The notes: generated by a model from the sequence alone, not told the origin. A DNA stretch of 64,000 nucleotides from Verrucomicrobiia bacterium (GCA_026414565.1 JAOAIT010000018.1:310001-374000); one strand, 5' to 3'; shown: positions 34,803 through 46,121, counted from the first letter of the stretch. A program made the numbers and translations.

Positions 34803-35500
34803 TACGCTGGCTCACGCGATGGTGTTTCCGGCTGTTGGTTCTGGCCCTGCTGTTGTTATTGGGTGTGTGGCTGATGATGGACTCCTTGTCCAAAGAGATG
34901 ACCGAGCAACGCCTGGAAAACTGGACCGGGTTGCATGCCAGCATCGGCAAGATGGAGGTGGGCTGGCTGCGGCCCACGCTGCGCATGGAAAATGTGTTGT
35001 TGTATAATTCCGCGGCATATGGGGGCACGCCCTGTCTGAGTGTGCCGGAGCTTTGGGTGGAATACGATCGGGCGGCCCTGTGGCAGCGGCAACTGCGTTT
35101 CAAGGTTTTGCGCTTAAACATTGCCGAATTGCATGTGGTGGAAGGCCCGGATGGGCGGTTGAATCTGGAAGCGGTCAAACAGCGACTGGCCGGCGCGGCG
35201 GCAGGCGGTGGAGGACTGGACGGACGGGCGCAGAAATCGCTCGAATTTGCCGGCATTGAAACGCTGGCATTATCCCTGGGGCGGTTGCGCTACAGCAGCC
35301 TGCGACAGGCCGAAACCCGCGGCTACTATCAGTTGCAAGTGGAGGACTGGGTGCAAACGCAGATCACTTCCACCGATGCCCTGTTGCAATCTTTGCACGG
35401 ATTGGCCAAAGCCAAAGGCTTGGAATGGTTGTGGCAACGCCTTGCCAAACCGGAAAATCCGGTGGGCCGGGCCGGAAACCCAGGCAGCCACCAGCCGTGA
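34799..35500 (+). CDS. AsmA/TamB-like membrane-anchored protein, short
   Basis: The 233-residue protein starts with a positively charged N-terminus and one hydrophobic helix (FRLLVLALLLLLGVWLMM). A periplasmic beta-rich region follows with the AsmA-like patterns VGWLRPTLRMENVLLYN, LSVPELWVEYD, LRFKVLRLNIAELHVVEGPDGRLNLE, as in AsmA/DUF748 proteins that span or bridge the periplasm. It is much shorter than full AsmA proteins and ends in a charged, non-conserved tail (KPENPVGRAG). It is translationally coupled (ATGA) to the zinc-ribbon gene and ends the polysaccharide cluster. The role in lipid or glycan transfer to the outer membrane is inferred. Confidence 0.65.
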   Translation: MIRWLTRWCFRLLVLALLLLLGVWLMMDSLSKEMTEQRLENWTGLHASIGKMEVGWLRPTLRMENVLLYNSAAYGGTPCLSVPELWVEYDRAALWQRQLRFKVLRLNIAELHVVEGPDGRLNLEAVKQRLAGAAAGGGGLDGRAQKSLEFAGIETLALSLGRLRYSSLRQAETRGYYQLQVEDWVQTQITSTDALLQSLHGLAKAKGLEWLWQRLAKPENPVGRAGNPGSHQP

Positions 35501-35503
35501 CCT

Positions 35504-35527
35504 GCGCCTCCTTGGCGTCTGAGGCGC
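35504..35527. terminator. Hairpin between convergent AsmA-like gene and gltD
   Basis: GCGCCTC (35504-35510) pairs with GAGGCGC (35521-35527) around a 10-nt loop in the gap between converging genes. No T-run follows, so an intrinsic bidirectional terminator is only a possibility. Confidence 0.35.
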
Positions 35528-35560
35528 TAGCGCTAAACCAACGCTCCAGCCGGGCCAGGT

Positions 35561-37045
35561 TCAGGGCAGAACCGTTTTGCCCATGAGATAGCGATCGCAC
35601 TCACGGGCCGCGCCGCGGCCTTCGTTGATGGCCCAGACAACAAGGCTCTGTCCCCGGCGCATGTCGCCCGCCACGAAAACCCCGCGCACATTGGTGGCAA
35701 ATTTGCCGTGCTCGGCTTTGACATTGGAGCGCGCATCCCGATCCAGCCCCAACTGTTGAATCAAGGTATCCTCCGGGCCCACAAAACCCATGGCCAACAA
35801 GACCAACTGCGCTGGATAGGTGTGCTCCGTGCCGGGAATGGGCTGAGGCACCATGCGGCCCTGCTCATCCTTCTTCCAGTCCACCAAAACCGTGCGCACC
35901 CCGCGCACCGCTCCCTGCTCGTCGCCCAGGAATTTGGTGGCGGTGATGCGGAATTTGCGCGGGTCCTCGCCCGTCAGCGCAGCGGCTTCTTCCTGGCCGT
36001 AGTCCACCTTAAACGTTTTGGGCCATTGCGGCCAAGGATTGTCCGGTGGACGCTGATCGAGCGGGCGCGGGAGGATTTCCAGTTGCAGCACACTCTTGCA
36101 GCCCTGCCGGATGGCGGTGCCCACGCAGTCGGTGCCGGTGTCGCCGCCACCAATGACCACCACGTCTTTATCGCGCGCGGAAATGAACTGGCCATCCTGA
36201 TGCTGCGAGTTCAGCAGGCTGCGCGTGTTGGCGGTAAGAAATTCCATGGCAAAATGGACCCCTTTGAGCTGCCGGCCTTCGATGGGCAAATCCCGGGGTT
36301 TGGTGGCGCCACAGCAAAGGATGACGGCATCAAACTCGCGCAAGAGTTTCTCGGCCGGGTAATTACGCCCCACCTCCGTATTGGTAACGAAACTAATGCC
36401 CTCGCGCGCCATCAGATCCACGCGCCGTTGGACAACGCGCTTGTCGAGCTTCATGTTGGGGATGCCATACATAAGCAGGCCGCCAATGCGATCCGCGCGC
36501 TCAAAAACGGTGACGGTGTGACCCGCCTTGTTCAACTGGGCCGCAGCCGCAAGACCGGCCGGGCCGGAGCCAACCACAGCCACTTTCTTACCGGTGCGCT
36601 GAGGCGGCGGTTCGGGGGTGATCCACCCCATGTCGAAGCCTTTGTCGGCAATGGCACATTCAATGCTTTTAATGGTGACCGGCGGCTCAATGATGCCCAA
36701 CACACATGCCCCCTCGCAGGGAGCGGGACAGACGCGGCCGGTGAACTCGGGGAAGTTGTTGGTCTTGTGCAAACGCAGGAGGGCTTCCTTCCAAAGGCCG
36801 CGATATACCAAATCATTCCATTCCGGAATGAGGTTGTTGATGGGGCAACCGGACGCCATGCCGGCCAGCATCATGCCGGTATGACAGAACGGCGTACCGC
36901 AGTCCATGCAACGCGCGCCCTGCCGGCGCAGTTTCTCCTCCGGGAAAGGCAGGTGAAATTCGTCCCAGTTGCGGATGCGCTCCAGCGGCGCAACTTCTGG
37001 AGGAAGCTCGCGTGCGAATTCGAGAAATCCAGTGGGCTTGCCCAT
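35561..37045 (-). CDS. gltD: Glutamate synthase, small (beta) subunit
   Basis: GltD supplies electrons from NAD(P)H via FAD and iron-sulfur clusters to GltB. The 494 residues show the N-terminal Fe-S Cys motifs ([40 protein letters not shown]), the FAD-binding [14 protein letters not shown] near residue 155, [14 protein letters not shown], and the NADPH-binding [15 protein letters not shown] near 297. [19 protein letters not shown] closes the FAD site. It lies 58 bp downstream of gltB on the same strand, the usual gltBD arrangement. Assignment to glutamate synthase, and not to related NfnB or dihydropyrimidine dehydrogenase subunits, rests on this pairing. Confidence 0.96.
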   Translation of the reverse strand: MGKPTGFLEFARELPPEVAPLERIRNWDEFHLPFPEEKLRRQGARCMDCGTPFCHTGMMLAGMASGCPINNLIPEWNDLVYRGLWKEALLRLHKTNNFPEFTGRVCPAPCEGACVLGIIEPPVTIKSIECAIADKGFDMGWITPEPPPQRTGKKVAVVGSGPAGLAAAAQLNKAGHTVTVFERADRIGGLLMYGIPNMKLDKRVVQRRVDLMAREGISFVTNTEVGRNYPAEKLLREFDAVILCCGATKPRDLPIEGRQLKGVHFAMEFLTANTRSLLNSQHQDGQFISARDKDVVVIGGGDTGTDCVGTAIRQGCKSVLQLEILPRPLDQRPPDNPWPQWPKTFKVDYGQEEAAALTGEDPRKFRITATKFLGDEQGAVRGVRTVLVDWKKDEQGRMVPQPIPGTEHTYPAQLVLLAMGFVGPEDTLIQQLGLDRDARSNVKAEHGKFATNVRGVFVAGDMRRGQSLVVWAINEGRGAARECDRYLMGKTVLP

Positions 37046-37103
37046 AACTTGATCCTATGCGTTGGCGTGAAGTATGGCTGTCAACGTTGGCCGATGATCA
37101 GGG

Positions 37104-40100
37104 TTAACCGCCGCCCACACGGGCCACGTCGCGGATGTTCTCCTCGAAGGCGGCCATGACGGCCTCCTCGCCGGTAAGCCCCGCTTCCTTAACTTTGCGC
37201 ATGGCTTTGAGCACCCGGGCATAGTCATTGGGCAGCACCTTCACAAACTTGGGCGCAAACTGATCCCATCGTTCGAGAACCTCCTGGCCGCGCGAGCTGC
37301 GGGTAAGCTGGACATGCCGCTGAATGAGGCTGCGGACGGTCTCGAGATCTTCCGCTTCCGGAGTGACCAGTGAGACCATCTCACGGTTGCAGGTGCGCTG
37401 GAAAGGGCCGCCTTCGTCGAGCACGTAAGCGACGCCGCCCGACATGCCGGCAGCGAAATTACGGCCGGTCTGACCAAGGACCACCACCAATCCGCCGGTC
37501 ATGTATTCGCAACCGTGATCACCTATGCCCTCCACCACCGCCACCGCGCCGCTGTTGCGCACGGCAAAACGCTCACCGGCCACCCCACAAACGAACAACT
37601 CCCCGCTGGTGGCGCCATACAGGGCGACGTTGCCAATGATGATGTTCTCCTCGGGGCGGAAGGCGGAGCCTTTGGGCGGATAAACCACCAGGCGGGCGCC
37701 GGACAGGCCCTTGCCCACATAATCGTTGGCATCGCCCTCCAGTTCAAAGGTAATCCCCCTGGGCATGAACGCGCCGAAACTCTGGCCGGCGGAGCCTTTG
37801 AAATGCAGGTGAATCGTGTCGTCCGGGAGGCCGTCGGCCCCGTAACGACGGGTCACTTCGCTGCCCAACATGGTGCCCACCGCGCGATTGCTGTTGCGAA
37901 TGGGCAGCACAGCCCGCACGTTTTCCGCGCGGGCCAGGGCCGGCTCACAGAGGCGCAGCAGCATTTGATAATCCATGCTCTGCTCCAGCCCATGGTTTTG
38001 AGAGATCTGGCAGTAGCGCTCGTGATCGGCAGCCACTTTGGACTGGTGAAAGAGCTTGGAGAAGTCCAGGCCCCTGGCTTTCCAGTGGTCCACGGCGCGT
38101 TTGACTTCCAGGCGGTCCACCCGGCCCACCATTTCGTCAAAGGTGCGGAAGCCCAACTGGGCCATTAGCTCGCGCACCTCCATGGCCACAAAGCGCATGA
38201 AATTGACGACGTACTCCGGCTTGCCGGTGAAGTTCTTGCGCAGGCGCGGGTCCTGGGTGGCCACGCCCACGGGGCAGGTGTTTTTATGGCAAACCCGCAT
38301 CATAATGCAGCCCATGCTGACCAACGGGGCGGTAGCAAAGCCAAACTCCTCGGCCCCCAGCAGCGCACCAATGACGACATCACGGCCGGTCTTGAGCTGG
38401 CCGTCCACCTCCACGGCGATGCGGCTGCGCAGGCCGTTCAGCACGAGCGTTTGATGGGTCTCGGCCAGGCCCAATTCCCACGGGCCGCCGGCGTGTTTAA
38501 TCGAGGTCAGTGGTGAAGCGCCGGTGCCGCCATCGTGGCCGCTGATCAGCACCACATCGGCGTGCGCCTTGGCCACACCGGCCGCCACCGTGCCCACACC
38601 CACCTCGGCCACCAGCTTGACACTGATGCGGGCCTGGTGGTTGGCATTTTTAAGGTCATAAATGAGCTGCGCCAGATCCTCGATGGAGTAAATGTCGTGG
38701 TGCGGCGGCGGCGAGATCAATCCCACCCCGGGGGTGGCGTGGCGGGTTTTGGCAATCCAGGGATAAACCTTGTGGCCGGGCAACTGGCCGCCCTCGCCGG
38801 GCTTGGCCCCCTGCGCCATCTTGATCTGCAATTCTTTGGCATTAACCAGGTAAAGGCTGGTCACCCCAAACCGGCCGGAGGCCACCTGTTTGATGGCGCT
38901 GTTTTTCGAGTCACCGTTGGGCAGCGGCACATAGCGGGCCGGGTCCTCGCCGCCCTCGCCGGTGTTGCTCTTGCCGCCGATGCGATTCATGGCGATGGCG
39001 AGCGTTTCATGCGCCTCCTGACTGATGGAGCCGTAGGACATGGCGCCGCTCTTGAAACGCCGCATGATGGATTCGATGGATTCCACCTCTTCCAGGGGCA
39101 CAATTTGCGGCGCAAACTTGAAGCTGAACAACCCGCGCAGCGTGCACAGGTTCTTGGCCTGTTGATTGACGGCCGCGGAATATTCCTTGAACTGCTCGAA
39201 ACTGTTGTTGCGAACGGCCTGCTGCAGCTTGTGGACGGTGACCGGATTGAACAGGTGAAATTCGCCGTCGCTGCGCCACTGGTACTGGCCGCCGGGGTCC
39301 AGCGTGTAGTCGTTCAGAGGTATGGGCGGGAAGGCGCGTTCGTGCCGCAAACGCACCTCTTCGGCTACCTCGTCCAGACCGATGCCTTCGATGCGGGAAG
39401 CGGTCCAGGTAAAATACTTGTCCACAAAGGCCTGGCTCAGACCAATGGCTTCGAAGATCTGCGCGCCACGGTAACTTTGGATGGTGGAAATGCCCATCTT
39501 GGAGATGACCTTGAGCACCCCCTTGACGATTGCCTTGATGTAATTCTTGACGGCCTTTTCGTGGTCCACCCCTTCGAGCAGGCCATCGCGGATCATGTCG
39601 TCCAGCGTCTCAAACGCCAGGTAAGGATTGATGGCGCTGACGCCATAACCGATCAGCAGTGCAAAATGATGCACCTCCCGCGGCTCGCCCGATTCGAGCA
39701 CCAGACTGGCCCGGGTACGCAGTCCCTCACGGATGAGGTAATGGTGCAGACCGGAAACAGCCAGCAGGGCCGGGATGGCGGCGTGGTCACGATCAATGCC
39801 ACGGTCTGAAAGGATGATCACGTTGATACCCTCCCGGATGGCCTGCTCCGCCTGCCGGCAGAGCTGGTCCACCGCACGGGCCAGTCCGGGACCGCCTTCG
39901 GCCACAGGATACAGAATGGGCAGCACGGCGGATTTGAATCCGTGACTGTTCAGATTCTTAATTTGGGCCAGCTCATCGTTGTCAATGATGGGTGTGGGCA
40001 GCCAAATGAAGTGACAACTGCCCGGCTCGGCGCGCAAAAGATTGCGTTCGGAGCCCAGGGTGGTGTCCGTGGCGGTGACAATGGCCTCGCGCAAATAATC

Positions 40101-41729
40101 AATGGGCGGGGTGGTCACCTGGGCAAACAATTGTTTGAAATAGTTGTAAAGGAGCTGTGGTTTGTTGCTCAACACGGCCAAGGGCGTATCCGTGCCCATG
40201 GAGCCCAAAGGCTCCACCCCATCCTTGGCCATGGGGGCCAGGATGAAGCGCTCATCCTCAAAGGTGTACCCGAAAGCCACCTGCCGTTGCAAAATCGTCT
40301 TGTGATCCGGCTCCGGCGGCGGTGGCGCTGCCGGCAGGTCATCCAATTTAACCAGATGCTTGTCGAGCCACTGGCGGTAAGGATAGGCCGTGGCAATCTG
40401 CCGTTTGATCTCTTCATCCGCCACCAGCCGGCCCAGTTCCGTGTCCACCAGCAACATGCGGCCCGGCTGCAGACGGCCCTTGTGCACGACCTTTTCCGGG
40501 GGAATGTTCAGCACTCCCACTTCCGAAGCCATGATGACCAGGTCATCGGTGGTGACGTAATAGCGCGAAGGCCGCAAACCATTGCGATCCAGAACGGCCC
40601 CAATCCGGATCCCATCAGTGAAGGAAATGGACGCAGGACCGTCCCACGGTTCCATCAGGCAGCGGTGATATTCATAGAATGCCCGCTTCTCCGGATCCAT
40701 GGTTTCGTGGTTCTGCCACGGTTCCGGGATCATCATCATTACTGCATGGGGCAGTGGCCGGCCGGCAAGCACGAGCAGTTCCAGGCAGTTGTCAAACATG
40801 GCCGAGTCGCTGCCATCCTGACAAATGATGGGCAACAATTTCTTCAAGTCCTCCCCAAACACCTCCGATTCCATCATGGACTGGCGGGCGTGCATCCAGT
40901 TGATGTTGCCGCGCAGGGTGTTGATTTCGCCGTTGTGGCTGATGTACCGATACGGATGCGCGCGATCCCAGCTCGGAAAGGTGTTGGTACTGAAGCGGGA
41001 GTGCACCAGCGCCAAGGCCGAGCGCATCGAAGGATCGGCCAGCTCGGGATAATACTCGCCCAGTTGCTCGGACATGAGCATGCCCTTGTAAACAAGGGTC
41101 TTGTAAGAGAGACTGCACACGTAAAACGAGCTGCCCCCCGGCGTGCCGTAACGAATGGCGTTTTCCATGCGGCGGCGGATGACATACAGCTTGCGCTCGA
41201 AGGCCATGGGGTCTTGCAACTTGCGCGAGCGGCCAATGTAAAGCTGCTCAATAACTGGCTCGCCCGCCTTGGCCGTGGCTCCCAGGTTGCCGTTGTTCAC
41301 AGGCACCCGCCGCCAGCCCAGGAATTCCTGTCCTTCCTCGCGTATGATCAGCTCGCAACGCTCCTTGGCCCGCCGGCGCTCGGCCGGGTCCACAGGCAGA
41401 AAAACATTGCCCGCCGCGTAGTGCCCCGGTGCCGGCAGACTGATGCCGGCTTCGGCACAGGCCTCCGCCAGAAATTCATGGGGCATTTGCATGAGAATGC
41501 CGGCGCCATCCCCGGTGTTGTCCTCGCAGCCACAGGCGCCACGGTGGCGCAGATTGATCAAAATTTGCAGGGCCTGCTCAATAATCTCATGGGAGCGACG
41601 GCCTTTCACATGCACCACAAACCCCACCCCGCAGGCGTCGTGCTCGTACTGTGGATCATACAGCCCTTGCGGCCCCGGTGGCCGCTGTTGCTGCTGCCCG
41701 GTCATTTCCGTTGCAGATTGAATGTTCAT
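37104..41729 (-). CDS. gltB: Glutamate synthase, large (alpha) subunit
   Basis: GltB converts glutamine and 2-oxoglutarate into two glutamates. The 1541-residue length is standard. A propeptide of ~32 residues precedes the catalytic Cys ([12 protein letters not shown]), the N-terminal nucleophile of the class II amidotransferase. [18 protein letters not shown] is the glutaminase signature. The central FMN domain has [11 protein letters not shown] and [21 protein letters not shown], then the Fe-S Cys set in [21 protein letters not shown]. The C-terminal beta-helix contains [16 protein letters not shown]. It is followed by gltD and preceded by a gap containing a spaced inverted repeat. Confidence 0.98.
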   Translation of the reverse strand: MNIQSATEMTGQQQQRPPGPQGLYDPQYEHDACGVGFVVHVKGRRSHEIIEQALQILINLRHRGACGCEDNTGDGAGILMQMPHEFLAEACAEAGISLPAPGHYAAGNVFLPVDPAERRRAKERCELIIREEGQEFLGWRRVPVNNGNLGATAKAGEPVIEQLYIGRSRKLQDPMAFERKLYVIRRRMENAIRYGTPGGSSFYVCSLSYKTLVYKGMLMSEQLGEYYPELADPSMRSALALVHSRFSTNTFPSWDRAHPYRYISHNGEINTLRGNINWMHARQSMMESEVFGEDLKKLLPIICQDGSDSAMFDNCLELLVLAGRPLPHAVMMMIPEPWQNHETMDPEKRAFYEYHRCLMEPWDGPASISFTDGIRIGAVLDRNGLRPSRYYVTTDDLVIMASEVGVLNIPPEKVVHKGRLQPGRMLLVDTELGRLVADEEIKRQIATAYPYRQWLDKHLVKLDDLPAAPPPPEPDHKTILQRQVAFGYTFEDERFILAPMAKDGVEPLGSMGTDTPLAVLSNKPQLLYNYFKQLFAQVTTPPIDYLREAIVTATDTTLGSERNLLRAEPGSCHFIWLPTPIIDNDELAQIKNLNSHGFKSAVLPILYPVAEGGPGLARAVDQLCRQAEQAIREGINVIILSDRGIDRDHAAIPALLAVSGLHHYLIREGLRTRASLVLESGEPREVHHFALLIGYGVSAINPYLAFETLDDMIRDGLLEGVDHEKAVKNYIKAIVKGVLKVISKMGISTIQSYRGAQIFEAIGLSQAFVDKYFTWTASRIEGIGLDEVAEEVRLRHERAFPPIPLNDYTLDPGGQYQWRSDGEFHLFNPVTVHKLQQAVRNNSFEQFKEYSAAVNQQAKNLCTLRGLFSFKFAPQIVPLEEVESIESIMRRFKSGAMSYGSISQEAHETLAIAMNRIGGKSNTGEGGEDPARYVPLPNGDSKNSAIKQVASGRFGVTSLYLVNAKELQIKMAQGAKPGEGGQLPGHKVYPWIAKTRHATPGVGLISPPPHHDIYSIEDLAQLIYDLKNANHQARISVKLVAEVGVGTVAAGVAKAHADVVLISGHDGGTGASPLTSIKHAGGPWELGLAETHQTLVLNGLRSRIAVEVDGQLKTGRDVVIGALLGAEEFGFATAPLVSMGCIMMRVCHKNTCPVGVATQDPRLRKNFTGKPEYVVNFMRFVAMEVRELMAQLGFRTFDEMVGRVDRLEVKRAVDHWKARGLDFSKLFHQSKVAADHERYCQISQNHGLEQSMDYQMLLRLCEPALARAENVRAVLPIRNSNRAVGTMLGSEVTRRYGADGLPDDTIHLHFKGSAGQSFGAFMPRGITFELEGDANDYVGKGLSGARLVVYPPKGSAFRPEENIIIGNVALYGATSGELFVCGVAGERFAVRNSGAVAVVEGIGDHGCEYMTGGLVVVLGQTGRNFAAGMSGGVAYVLDEGGPFQRTCNREMVSLVTPEAEDLETVRSLIQRHVQLTRSSRGQEVLERWDQFAPKFVKVLPNDYARVLKAMRKVKEAGLTGEEAVMAAFEENIRDVARVGGG

Positions 41730-42038
41730 TCTCTTCGATGCTCATGCCGATGTAATCCCAGCGGGCCATCGGCGCAAGGTCATTTCCCGGCAAACCAAGT
41801 TTGCCGGACCAGCTATTGCCTGTCCCAAGTACGCCGCCTGTGGGGTGAAGCAGGCCTCCGCGTCCACCTGAGGGCGGCAGTATCACCGGCAGCCCTGCCT
41901 TTGCGGCAAGTCTCCCCAGAAACACCGCACACCGGTGATTAAATTTGCCTTAACGTCACGCCACGTCAACGGCGAAAAAAAGGAAACCTTAACCTGGAAA
42001 CATTATCATCTAAACTTATCACCGGTCTGAAGTACAGC
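41730..42038 (-). promoter_or_regulatory. gltB upstream region with a spaced inverted repeat
   Basis: This 309-bp gap holds no convincing gene. ACCGGTGAT (41931-41939) and its reverse complement ATCACCGGT (42018-42026) lie ~78 bp apart. Between them, on the minus strand, is a TTGACG (41969-41964) with an AT-rich TTTAAT 20 nt further on, too wide a spacing for an ordinary sigma-70 promoter. The gap must contain the gltB promoter, but its exact position cannot be fixed by eye. Confidence 0.3.
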
Positions 42039-45000
42039 TTACTCATTTCGCAATGCCGCCAGCAATGGCCCACGCACCGCCCAGCGCGCGGCAAGCCACG
42101 TCCAAAACAAGCCGCTCAAACCTATCGCCAACAATGTTCCACCCAAAGTGCGATAGGGCAAATTGGCCCCGGCGGAGAACAACGCCGGTGCAACCGCCAC
42201 CAGAGCGGATACCACCCCAAGGCCAAGACCGGACAACAACAGGAAGAGATGTTCGCCCAAAACCCAGCGCGGCAGGCGCGCGGGCGGGAAGCCCACAGCC
42301 AGCAGCAGAGCCAGCTCGGCGCGGCGTTCAAGCACATTGCGCAACACCACCACGGCCAGTCCCGCCGTGCCGAGCAGCAGTCCGAGGCCGCCCAAGGCCT
42401 GAAAGGTGTTCAGATAAGTATTTTGCACGGCGTTAAATTGGGCCAGCCGCTCCACGGCGGAGGCGGCCTCAAAACCGGTGTTTTGCAGGGCGCGTGTCAG
42501 CGTGGCGGCAACCTCCTGGATGCGTTGAGCACGCTCAGCCCCCGGAGTTTTTACGTCCACCAGGAAAAAGCGATGGCCGCTTTCGCCGGGAAAGCGCTCG
42601 CGAAACTCGGTCTCGTCAATAATCAAAAGCCCTTGCAGGATAGATCCGGCCAAGCCTCCCACCAGCCGCAATTTGAAAACCTTGCCGTGCTCATCCGTGT
42701 ATTCCAGAACCCCGCCCACCCGGGATTTCATGGCCCATTGGATGGAAGCGGCATCGCCAATGGCAGGAACTTCATCGGGTTGCAAATCGGGCAGGTATTG
42801 CCGGGCCACAGCGCGGCGCAGAAGCAGCCAGGGTTCAGGAGGCTGGGATTTTGCGGCCACCTGGGAAAAAGTGAACCGTCCGCCCAGTGCCTCGGGGTTA
42901 ACGCCCAACAACCGCGGCCGTTGAGCACGGTTCAGGTTCAGACAACTGGCGTCATCGCCCTCACGCAGGCGAAAGGGGACGAGCTGGACCCCGCGCAAAT
43001 CTTCGGCCTGCAGGCCGTAGAAATCACGTCCTTCGGGCAGATTGAGATCACGCAACACCGGCAGCGTGGCCTCAGCCACAAGCGCAAAACCGCCCGTGCC
43101 GGAGCGTGGATTCTCGGCCTCGCGCAAGGCATCCAGGCGAAAAACACCAATGGCGGCCACCACAAAACTGCCGCAGGCGAGCAGGCTGATGGTGGCCACG
43201 CTGCGATTGCGCCGGCGGGCGCAGCCGCGAATCAGGAGCTGGGAAACCTGCACCGGCTTGCCGGCTGCGGGCCGCCGAAGCCACCATAGCAAAGCCCAAC
43301 GGAGCAGCCCCACCAAACCGGCCAGCAACAAGGTGCCACCAAGGAAGAACAAAGCGGGGTTGGTGGTGCGGCCGGTGAGGAAGGCCCATGCAGCCAGGCC
43401 CGCGGCCAGAATCATCATCGCTATGGAGAACCACGGTTTGCTTCCCGATACCGGCAATGCAGTGCCCCACTGAGCGGACAGCAAGGCGGTGGCCGGTTGC
43501 CGGCCCAAGCGGCGCAGAACCAGGGCACACGAACCTACCGCGGCAAGGACGCTGGCCACGAGTCCGATGCCCAAGCTGGCCGGCGTGACCTCCAGAACCA
43601 AGGTACTCAGGCCGGTGGCATCCCGCCACAAGGTGGTCAGCCCCGTGAGCATGGCGCGGGCGTAAAACACGCCCCCCAACAATCCCAACCCGGCCCCCAC
43701 CATGGAAAGCCCAAATGCTTCACCCAGAAAAACCCGCAGCATCCGTCTTGGGGGAAAGCCCACAGCCAGGAACACACCGGCCTCGGCAGCTCGCTGCTCG
43801 ATGCCAAACCGAAACAGCAGGGCTGTTAATATCAAAGCGGCGGTGATTAAAAACAAGCTGAAGCCAATGAACAGGCCGCCAAAATCCTGTGCCCCCCCGG
43901 CCGCCGCCAGGGCCTGAGCGCGCACCGGCTCGAAACGCAATCCCAAATTCTCGGGTTGAACCCGCTCCTTGAACGTTTGCACAATGCGAGATGAGTGAGC
44001 GGCGGAGGAGGTTGGAGGGGTGACAGGCCAGCGGATGGCGGTCATTTCGCCGTAGCGGTTGCCCCACATTTTTTGGCCCGCTTCCAATCTAATAAATGCC
44101 TTGGGGGTACCACGATATTGACGCCAGTATTGATCATCCTTGGGACGAATGCGATGAACCAGGGGAAAGCCTGCATCCCAGTCGCTGGTGCTTTCCGCCT
44201 CGGCAATGCCGGGAAATTCCGGCATAAGCGTGCGATCGCAAAGCGGGGAGTCCATGGGCACAACGGCGCGCACTGTAAAGACATTGGTGCGCTCCACCAG
44301 CACGGTGCCGGCATCCACCTGGTAATAGCTCAGGGCAACGGTGTCTCCCGGGCCGACGCCCAAGTCCTCCGCCAGCCAGGCATTGATGATCATCTCATTG
44401 GACTGCAGAGGTACAGGCAGGCGGCTGGCCGGCAAAGCCGCCACCATGCTGTAAGGGGTGGCCTTTTCCCCCGCCCGCAATAAGTTGGCTACATAGGTAA
44501 GGACAGGTTCACCCCCGGGATAATGCTGTAGCAACGCCCGCGCCACCGGCGGATCAATGAAGATGCGGTCTGTCAGCAATTCCACGGCGGAGGCATCCAG
44601 CAAGTAACGCACGCGCAACTGCGCATCAGCCAAAGTCCAAAGTTTTTCCCAATGTGACTGGACAAGCTGGGCATCCAAGGCCGGCGCGGACTCCCCTGCT
44701 CCACCTCCCACCAGAAGAAGATTGGCGCGGTTGGTTTGTTGCACCAGCTCCTGCAATTGTTGAAAATTAACCCAGGCGTTATACACCGCAGACTGGTTGG
44801 CCCGAAGGCTGAACCGCCCCAGTTGGGCATCCTCCACAAAACCCGCGACCGTGACCCGCCACGCCACCTCGGCATCGCTTTTGGTGGCCACGGTGGCTTC
44901 CCGCGCCAGGGCGGAAGGTTTTTTGAAGCGCAGCACAACAACTTCTCCCGTGCGACGAATTTGCAGTTGGGAGGCCAGGGCGCGGTTGAGCAACACAGCA

Positions 45001-45392
45001 TCACGCGGGATTTCACGCCAGGGGGGCGGTTGATTTGCCATCTCCCAAAAAGGGGCATCTGCACCTATGACCTGAATGCGGTTGGCGCGCCCGCGCTGAT
45101 CTTGAGCCGAAGCCATGCCGGGCAACAACAGGGCGGACGCCACGGGCTGTTTGAGCACTGCCGCCAGTTCCCGGGCTGCCTCGGCGCGAATGAGACGGTC
45201 CCCGGCGTCCAAGGCCACCTCAACGCGCCCCAGGCGGGCCAGGGCCAGTTCGCGCAGGCTGGCGCGGACGGAATCCCCCACCAAAAGCGCCCCGGTCAGA
45301 GCCGCCGTACCCACCATGATGCCCAAGACAACGCCCACGTGGCTGCGCCAGTGGAATATGAGGCTGCGCGTGATGAGGCGAGAGAGCGTCAT
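42039..45392 (-). CDS. FtsX-like ABC transporter permease (large, two FtsX repeats)
   Basis: The 1117-residue protein has an N-terminal helix (VGVVLGIMVGTAALTGALLVGDSV), a large periplasmic domain, a first FtsX block around residues ~510-680 (FLITAALILTALLFRFG, RMLRVFLGEAFGLSMVGAGLGLLGG), further helices, a second periplasmic domain and a second FtsX block at the C-terminus (VVLRNVLERRAELALLLAVGFPPARL). This duplicated layout is that of LolCE/MacB-type permeases fused in one chain. The ATP-binding gene overlaps it as ATGA upstream, so the two form one exporter. Such systems move lipoproteins, lipids or peptides; the cargo is unknown. Confidence 0.9.
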   Translation of the reverse strand: MTLSRLITRSLIFHWRSHVGVVLGIMVGTAALTGALLVGDSVRASLRELALARLGRVEVALDAGDRLIRAEAARELAAVLKQPVASALLLPGMASAQDQRGRANRIQVIGADAPFWEMANQPPPWREIPRDAVLLNRALASQLQIRRTGEVVVLRFKKPSALAREATVATKSDAEVAWRVTVAGFVEDAQLGRFSLRANQSAVYNAWVNFQQLQELVQQTNRANLLLVGGGAGESAPALDAQLVQSHWEKLWTLADAQLRVRYLLDASAVELLTDRIFIDPPVARALLQHYPGGEPVLTYVANLLRAGEKATPYSMVAALPASRLPVPLQSNEMIINAWLAEDLGVGPGDTVALSYYQVDAGTVLVERTNVFTVRAVVPMDSPLCDRTLMPEFPGIAEAESTSDWDAGFPLVHRIRPKDDQYWRQYRGTPKAFIRLEAGQKMWGNRYGEMTAIRWPVTPPTSSAAHSSRIVQTFKERVQPENLGLRFEPVRAQALAAAGGAQDFGGLFIGFSLFLITAALILTALLFRFGIEQRAAEAGVFLAVGFPPRRMLRVFLGEAFGLSMVGAGLGLLGGVFYARAMLTGLTTLWRDATGLSTLVLEVTPASLGIGLVASVLAAVGSCALVLRRLGRQPATALLSAQWGTALPVSGSKPWFSIAMMILAAGLAAWAFLTGRTTNPALFFLGGTLLLAGLVGLLRWALLWWLRRPAAGKPVQVSQLLIRGCARRRNRSVATISLLACGSFVVAAIGVFRLDALREAENPRSGTGGFALVAEATLPVLRDLNLPEGRDFYGLQAEDLRGVQLVPFRLREGDDASCLNLNRAQRPRLLGVNPEALGGRFTFSQVAAKSQPPEPWLLLRRAVARQYLPDLQPDEVPAIGDAASIQWAMKSRVGGVLEYTDEHGKVFKLRLVGGLAGSILQGLLIIDETEFRERFPGESGHRFFLVDVKTPGAERAQRIQEVAATLTRALQNTGFEAASAVERLAQFNAVQNTYLNTFQALGGLGLLLGTAGLAVVVLRNVLERRAELALLLAVGFPPARLPRWVLGEHLFLLLSGLGLGVVSALVAVAPALFSAGANLPYRTLGGTLLAIGLSGLFWTWLAARWAVRGPLLAALRNE

Positions 45393-46069
45393 GGCTTGAT
45401 TTCCGTCAACTGACCGTCACGCAATTCCAGTACCCATCCCATTTGGCGCGCCAGGTCCAGCGCGTGGGTCACCACCACCAGAGTAACCCGTTCCTCCCGG
45501 TTGAGTTCCACCAACAATCGGCCCAGCTCGGCGGCACTGTGGCGATCCAGCGCGCCGGTGGGTTCATCAGCCAGCAGCAGGGCCGGCTGATTGATCAGGG
45601 CACGCACCACCGCCACACGCTGACGCTCGCCCCCGCTAAGCTGGCCGGGAAGGTGCGATAAACGTCCCGCCAGCCCCACCCGCTGCAGCAGACGCCGGGC
45701 ACGCTCTTCGGCCGCCGCCGTGACTTTTCCCTGCGCCAGCACGGGCACCAACACATTTTCCCACACCGTACAATGCGGTAGCAAATGATGGGCCTGAAAA
45801 ACAAAACCAATGCGGCGGTTACGAACTTCGGCCAGAGCAAGCGGGTCAATTTGCGATAAATCGCGGCCCTCGAGCCATATTTTGCCGGAATCCGGTTGAT
45901 CGAGGGTGCCCATCAAATTCAGAAGGGTGCTTTTGCCGCAGCCGCTCGGACCAACAATGGCCAGGGTGGCACCGGCCGGCAATTCCAGGTCCACCTCCCG
46001 CAACACCATGACTGCCGGGGTGCCCTCCGGCCCTGGATATGCCTTGGAAACGCGTTCCAGTTTTAGCAT
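45389..46069 (-). CDS. ABC transporter ATP-binding protein, LolD/MacB type
   Basis: The 226-residue ATPase has Walker A VGPSGCGKSTLLNLMGTLD near residue 40, the Q-loop in GFVFQAHHLLPHCTVWENV, the ABC signature LSGGERQRVAVVRAL near 145, Walker B ALLLADEPTGALD near 163 and the switch His in VVVTHALDLA. These place it in the LolD/MacB/FtsE group, whose partners are FtsX-type permeases. It overlaps the permease start as ATGA. It would power export from the inner membrane. Confidence 0.95.
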   Translation of the reverse strand: MLKLERVSKAYPGPEGTPAVMVLREVDLELPAGATLAIVGPSGCGKSTLLNLMGTLDQPDSGKIWLEGRDLSQIDPLALAEVRNRRIGFVFQAHHLLPHCTVWENVLVPVLAQGKVTAAAEERARRLLQRVGLAGRLSHLPGQLSGGERQRVAVVRALINQPALLLADEPTGALDRHSAAELGRLLVELNREERVTLVVVTHALDLARQMGWVLELRDGQLTEIKP

Positions 46070-46121
46070 GGTTTCAAACTAGACGCCAGCCGCGAACGGC
46101 ACAAGGGAAAATCCCCCACAA

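Noticed and set aside
35708-37159. 483-codon open frame on the plus strand
   Set aside because: It is the complement of gltD, a certain gene. No motif or ribosome site supports it.
39942-41942. 666-codon open frame on the plus strand
   Set aside because: It lies antisense across gltB, whose sequence matches glutamate synthase throughout. The frame reads as low-complexity His/Gln/Gly-rich protein with no domain, as expected from the complement of a GC-biased gene.
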